From contig DATJPR010000181.1 of NCBI GenBank assembly GCA_035506295.1, positions 1 through 35,195 of the forward strand: a stretch of DNA of 35,195 nt, given 5' to 3'. The translations under genes were made by a program, and so were the position numbers. Shown here piece after piece: positions 31,648 to 35,195 of the stretch. The stretch comes from DATJPR01 sp035506295. Its GTDB lineage: Bacteria; Bacteroidota; Ignavibacteria; UBA10030; UBA6906. The notes beneath the pieces are model-generated. The model ran no database searches, was not told where the DNA came from, and was given only the letters and a program-made list of their open reading frames with translations. Positions within the stretch are counted from its first letter, which is position 1. Each line of letters starts with the position of its first letter.

Positions 31648-33228
31648 ATGAAACGTATCTCTGTATCCCGTCGTCTTCCAGGACTTTCAAGCCCGGTGAC
31701 GGTCATCGCAATAGCTGTTTTCAGTGCGATGGCGGCCTCGCCGGCATTGCATGCCGCTCCACCCCCAATGTTCCCCGATGCGGCGGCACCGACGCGGCAC
31801 AACATGGTTTCCTTTGTCTCCATGCACCTCGATGCCCAGCCAGACAGCATCGCCCCGGACTCGTCGGGAATGGGTTCGTTGACGTCAGTGGAATTGTCTG
31901 CAAAGATGATCCCGGGTTGGAATATCGGCAATTCGCTGGACGCGATCGGGGGAGAGACGGCGTGGGGAAATCCTGTCATCACGCAGCGGCTCATCGACTC
32001 TGTGAAGGCGGCCGGTTTTCATGCGGTGCGCATCCCGGTCGCCTGGAGCAAGTTCACGGACACGTCGACCTATACCATTGACACCACATGGCTGGCGCGC
32101 GTTGAGCAGGTCGTGAATTATGTGTTGAAGGACAGCATGTATGCGATCATCAATGAACACTGGGACGGCGGCTGGCAGCAGCCGATCTATGCGGATTCGG
32201 GGTATGTGAATCATCGTCTGGCCGCAATGTGGAAGCAGATCGCCGTTCGCTTTCGGGAGTACGGGGACCACCTGCTGTTCGCGGGTTTGAACGAGGTCAT
32301 GGTGACAAACAACTACAACGCGCCGACAGTCGAATACTCCACTGTGCAAAACGGGTTCAACCAGACGTTCGTCACCACCGTGCGGGCGACCGGGGGCCGG
32401 AACGCATATCGCTACCTCCTCGTTCAAGGGTTCAACACGAACATCGACTACACGTACAGTGTCTTTGCGGTACCGAAGGACATCGTCCCCAGCAGGCTTC
32501 TGGTCGAGGTGCATTATTACGATCCGTATGACTTCACCATCAATACGGGTAGTTCGATCATCGAGTGGGGAATGTACGCGAAAGATGCCGCCAAAACAGA
32601 GACCTGGGCAAACGAAGCATATGCCGATGCCGAATTCCAGAAAATGAAATCGAAGTTCATCGACAAGGGTTACGGCGTGGTTCTGGGCGAGTATGGGGTT
32701 ATTGCGCGACTAAATCTCGGAACGGCCGATCTCAATGCGACCGCTGCCGCATACCGCCTCTATTATATGCGATTCATTACGCGGTCTTTGGAGCGCCACG
32801 GGCTGGTCCCGATCTACTGGGACAACGGTGGAACAGGCGACCATGGAATGGGGATCTTCAATCGGTCGACCGGAGCTCAGGCCTATCCTGCCATCGTCGA
32901 TGCGCTGGTCGATACAAACAACGTGGGGCCTGTTCTGGGCGTACTGCTACAGCCCCAGCTTCCCAAGGAATTGATGCTTGAGCAGAATTATCCGAACCCG
33001 TTCAATCCAAAGACAGTAGTCAGCGGGCAGTGGACAGCGGATAGTAGGATACGGCTTGTCGTGTACGACATCCTTGGGCAAGAAGTGGCAGTGTTAGCTG
33101 ATGACAGGTATCCGGCAGGGAAATTCACTTTCATCTTCGACGGCACTCACTTGTCGAGTGGCATGTATTTCTGTCGCCTTACTGCAGGAAGCTACACAGC
33201 GGTTCGAAAGATGGCTTTGCTCAAGTGA
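31648..33228 (+). CDS. Secreted GH5-family glycanase (endoglucanase-like) with T9SS sorting domain
   Basis: I start at ATG 31648 because a signal peptide follows (basic MKRISVSRR, a hydrophobic stretch, cleavage near ALHA at about 36); the frame is open to 31600. Of 526 residues, about 75-430 form a GH5 barrel: MIPGWNIGNSLDAIGGETAWGNP, GFHAVRIPVAW, NEHWDGGW, the acid/base glutamate Glu216 in AGLNEV and the nucleophile Glu348 in LGEYG. The last ~80 residues are a T9SS type A C-terminal domain, starting YPNPFNPKT and ending in a short basic strand KMALLK. It likely cleaves beta-1,4-glucan or mannan outside the cell, after export by the PorU/PorV system. Residues about 455-468 are encoded by heptamer repeats. 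Confidence 0.9.
   Translation: MKRISVSRRLPGLSSPVTVIAIAVFSAMAASPALHAAPPPMFPDAAAPTRHNMVSFVSMHLDAQPDSIAPDSSGMGSLTSVELSAKMIPGWNIGNSLDAIGGETAWGNPVITQRLIDSVKAAGFHAVRIPVAWSKFTDTSTYTIDTTWLARVEQVVNYVLKDSMYAIINEHWDGGWQQPIYADSGYVNHRLAAMWKQIAVRFREYGDHLLFAGLNEVMVTNNYNAPTVEYSTVQNGFNQTFVTTVRATGGRNAYRYLLVQGFNTNIDYTYSVFAVPKDIVPSRLLVEVHYYDPYDFTINTGSSIIEWGMYAKDAAKTETWANEAYADAEFQKMKSKFIDKGYGVVLGEYGVIARLNLGTADLNATAAAYRLYYMRFITRSLERHGLVPIYWDNGGTGDHGMGIFNRSTGAQAYPAIVDALVDTNNVGPVLGVLLQPQLPKELMLEQNYPNPFNPKTVVSGQWTADSRIRLVVYDILGQEVAVLADDRYPAGKFTFIFDGTHLSSGMYFCRLTAGSYTAVRKMALLK
33012..33050. repeat. Heptamer repeats inside the GH5 sorting domain
   Basis: Five 7-bp units of consensus G(A/G/T)(C/T)AG(T/C)(A/G) lie within the coding sequence, the same family as at 15726-15753. 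The reading frame is kept; the encoded stretch (SGQWTADSR) sits where other C-terminal domains have their first strand. Confidence 0.65.
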
Positions 33229-33247
33229 AGCGAGGGCCCGGCTTTTA

Positions 33248-33275
33248 TTCCTCCTTCCTGCTCCCTCCTCTCAGC
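33248..33275. repeat. Weak pyrimidine heptamer run after the GH5 gene
   Basis: About four 7-nt units of TTCCTCC type lie just after the GH5 stop. They resemble the ACTCCCT family but are more degenerate, so simple pyrimidine bias is also possible. Confidence 0.35.
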
Positions 33276-33284
33276 CTTAGAATA

Positions 33285-33311
33285 GCAAACGCCCCGCGAT
33301 GGGGCGTTTGC
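33285..33311. terminator. Hairpin between the convergent GH5 and symporter genes
   Basis: A perfect 11-bp inverted repeat (GCAAACGCCCC and its complement) with a GCGAT loop. It lies between two convergent genes and could end transcription in both directions, although neither side has a long T tract. Confidence 0.75.
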
Positions 33312-33333
33312 ATGTTCACCAATTCACTCGTGC

Positions 33334-33349
33334 CTTGTCAATTGACAAG
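33334..33349. repeat. Perfect 16-bp palindrome near the symporter stop
   Basis: CTTGTCAATTGACAAG is a perfect palindrome 13 nt from the end of the symporter gene. It could be a short hairpin or a protein binding site; its place at a gene end makes an operator less likely. Confidence 0.5.
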
Positions 33350-33361
33350 TCACAATTGAGT

Positions 33362-35140
33362 TTAACCGCGGAAGTAGAGATAGCCGCCGACAATGACTGC
33401 GACCACGAAAACCGAGACGGCCACTTCACGCCAATCCCAGCTGGCAGCGGACTCCGACATATGCTCATCCGTTCGGGTGCCAAAGGAGAGGTTCGCGATC
33501 CGGGCGTAGTCCGGCTGTTCGGTCAAATAACTGACAACGATCATGACGATCGCCGAAACGAGTGTGATCAGGATACTAAAGTACTGGAAATTGATGTTGT
33601 TGATGACCCAGAGGAATGAACCCTCAGGGTACCCCGTCCCTTCAAGGCTCACCGGCGTGTCGATCAGCATTCTGGCGAGACCGATTGCGATACCGACAAC
33701 CAATGCCCAGAAGCACCCCTTCGCGTTGAGCCGTTTCCAGAACACACCGAAGAAGAACACCACAAAGATCGGCGGCGCGAGATAGCCCTGCACAGTCTGG
33801 AGGTAGTTATACAGGCCTGTCGCACCGCGCACAACCGGGATCCATGCCATGGCGATAAGAACCATCACGGTGGTGGCAATGCGTCCCATCCGGACGAGCT
33901 CGGCCTGACTCGCCTTGGGCCGGATCTTCTCATAGAGGTCTACGGTGAACAGCGTGGAGCATGCATTGAACACGCCGGCCAGCGAACCCATCAACGCAGA
34001 AAGGAGGCCGGCGACAACAATGCCTCGCAGTCCCACAGGCAGGAGATACTCCACCAGGAGTGGAAAAGCCGCCTGAGCGTGAGACGTCGCCTGACCCGTC
34101 GCGGGATCATAGACGACTTCCAGTCCCGGGACCTTGCCGCTCTTCGCGAGCGCGAAACAGATCAGGCCGGGGATGATGAACAGGTAGACAGGAAAGAGTT
34201 TCAGCACGGCAGCGAAGAGGCTCCCGCGACGGGCGACTTTTTCCGTTGGCGCCCCCAACGCGCGCTGAACGATGTACTGGTCCGTGCACCAATACCACAG
34301 CCCGATGACCGGTGCACAGATCGCCATGCCGAGCCACGGGTAATTGGTGTTGAAATACCACGCTTGCTTGATGACGGCTCCGGCCGAGTTCTTCTCAATC
34401 ACCGGCAGCCAGGTACTCTCCACACCAGTAGGAGTGAGGGGCTTCCAGAGATTGAACATTTCCGAGCCGCACAGCCGCCTCAACTCGCTCCATCCGCCCA
34501 GCGTTATCAATCCATAGATCGTGAGCAGCGCAGATCCGACGATCAACACCGTCACCTGGATCGCGTCGTTGTATGCAACAGCACGCATGCCGCCGAGGAT
34601 CGTGTAGAGCCCGGTCAGCAGGATTACGATGACCGAGCCGATCCAGAAGCTGTCCACCAGATGCCCTGCGATGGTGAACTGGACCTCCGGGAGAAGAGTG
34701 CTGAATACCACGCCACCGGCGAAGATGCCGACGGCGATCTTGGAAAGGATGAACGTGATGATCGAAACGACCGACAGCACATAGCGTGACCGGGTGGAGA
34801 ACCGGCGTTCAAGAAACTCCGGCATGGTGAACACCAGCGAGCGTGCATAGAATGGGACGAACACCCAGGCGAGCACAAGCAGGCACCATGCATGAAATTC
34901 GTAGTGGGCCATCGCGACGCCGTCTTTTGCGCCCGAACCAGCCAGGCCCACGATATGTTCAGAGCCGATATTGGATGCGAAGATCGAAGCGCCAATAATC
35001 CACCAGCTCAGGTTCCTTCCGGCCAGAAAGTAGTCTGCAGCTTCCTTTTTCCCCCTCTTCACCACCCAGTATGCCACTCCCGCCAAGACGCAAAAATAGA
35101 GACCGATCGCACACCAGTCGAGAGTTTGGAGTGTACCCAT
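33362..35140 (-). CDS. Sodium/solute symporter, probable sodium/sugar transporter (SSF family)
   Basis: The 592-residue integral membrane protein has about 14 hydrophobic helices and fits SGLT-like members of the SSF family. It starts with a TM segment near 8-26, then ADYFLAGRNLSWWIIGASIFASNIGSEHIVGLAGSGA-type residues (about 35-72) holding the unwound first core helix with the sodium/sugar site. A loop with YWCTDQYIVQRALGA (about 280-296) matches the family's W-x-x-x-D-Q-x-x-x-Q-R motif. The ribosome site AGGAGGT is strong. It is convergent with the secreted GH5 enzyme, so uptake of released sugars is plausible, but the substrate cannot be read from sequence. It is driven by a sodium gradient across the inner membrane. 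Confidence 0.9.
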   Translation of the reverse strand: MGTLQTLDWCAIGLYFCVLAGVAYWVVKRGKKEAADYFLAGRNLSWWIIGASIFASNIGSEHIVGLAGSGAKDGVAMAHYEFHAWCLLVLAWVFVPFYARSLVFTMPEFLERRFSTRSRYVLSVVSIITFILSKIAVGIFAGGVVFSTLLPEVQFTIAGHLVDSFWIGSVIVILLTGLYTILGGMRAVAYNDAIQVTVLIVGSALLTIYGLITLGGWSELRRLCGSEMFNLWKPLTPTGVESTWLPVIEKNSAGAVIKQAWYFNTNYPWLGMAICAPVIGLWYWCTDQYIVQRALGAPTEKVARRGSLFAAVLKLFPVYLFIIPGLICFALAKSGKVPGLEVVYDPATGQATSHAQAAFPLLVEYLLPVGLRGIVVAGLLSALMGSLAGVFNACSTLFTVDLYEKIRPKASQAELVRMGRIATTVMVLIAMAWIPVVRGATGLYNYLQTVQGYLAPPIFVVFFFGVFWKRLNAKGCFWALVVGIAIGLARMLIDTPVSLEGTGYPEGSFLWVINNINFQYFSILITLVSAIVMIVVSYLTEQPDYARIANLSFGTRTDEHMSESAASWDWREVAVSVFVVAVIVGGYLYFRG

Positions 35141-35165
35141 GCCTTGGACCTCCTTTTTTATACCT

Positions 35166-35195
35166 TTGAGGGTTTCTTTTCCGTTGAGGGTTTCT
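35166..35195. repeat. Direct repeat upstream of the symporter (cut by the window end)
   Basis: TTGAGGGTTTCT occurs at 35166-35177 and again at 35184-35195, with an 18-nt period. The array may continue outside the window. On the minus strand it lies about 25-55 nt before the symporter start, where a regulator could bind or where the mRNA leader begins. Confidence 0.55.

Overview
The window looks like a chromosomal segment of a GC-rich (roughly 58%, by eye) member of the Bacteroidota/FCB group. The evidence is a type IX secretion (T9SS) pair, porU and porV, a glycoside hydrolase with a T9SS C-terminal sorting domain, a fused aspartokinase-homoserine dehydrogenase and a bacterial sphingolipid gene set. 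An Ignavibacteria-like lineage is my best guess, but this is inference. I saw no rRNA, tRNA, CRISPR array, phage or insertion sequence. Genes are densely packed, many joined by 1-20 nt overlaps.

Layout. 1-7557 (minus): a T9SS operon of porU, porV and a large M6-peptidase-like secreted protein that runs off the left edge and has lost its zinc-binding motif. 7558-7949: a divergent promoter region; the porU side has a leader of about 220 nt containing a terminator-like hairpin. 7950-15711 (plus): glgA, gmhB, a lipoprotein, an outer-membrane barrel, glyA, tatC and a polyprenyl diphosphate synthase, nearly all overlapping or closely spaced. 15712-15834: heptamer repeats between convergent genes. 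15835-20012 (minus): serine palmitoyltransferase (spt), a GNAT acyltransferase that fits bacterial ceramide synthase, branched-chain aminotransferase and a universal stress protein. 20120-21100 (plus): an NAD-dependent epimerase-like protein that fits ceramide reductase, divergent from spt over overlapping promoters. 21092-26906 (minus): threonine operon thrA-thrB-thrC plus proC, preceded by a short threonine-rich leader peptide and a mutually exclusive antiterminator/terminator. 26911-29778 (minus): a DUF748/AsmA-like envelope protein. 29853-31575 (plus): a strong promoter, a possible 41-residue protein and two methyltransferases. 31648-33228 (plus): a GH5 glycanase exported by T9SS. 33362-35140 (minus): a sodium/sugar symporter.

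Theme. Most of the window concerns the cell envelope and amino acid supply: T9SS secretion and one cargo, sphingolipid synthesis, isoprenoid carrier lipid, Tat export, outer-membrane proteins, and glycan degradation with sugar uptake. The two most notable systems are an unannotated threonine attenuator (26723-26906) with a seven-threonine leader peptide whose predicted transcription start falls on its own start codon, and a compact three-gene ceramide synthesis locus (17492-21100) with overlapping divergent promoters. A family of degenerate 7-bp tandem repeats occurs at several places, once inside the GH5 coding sequence.
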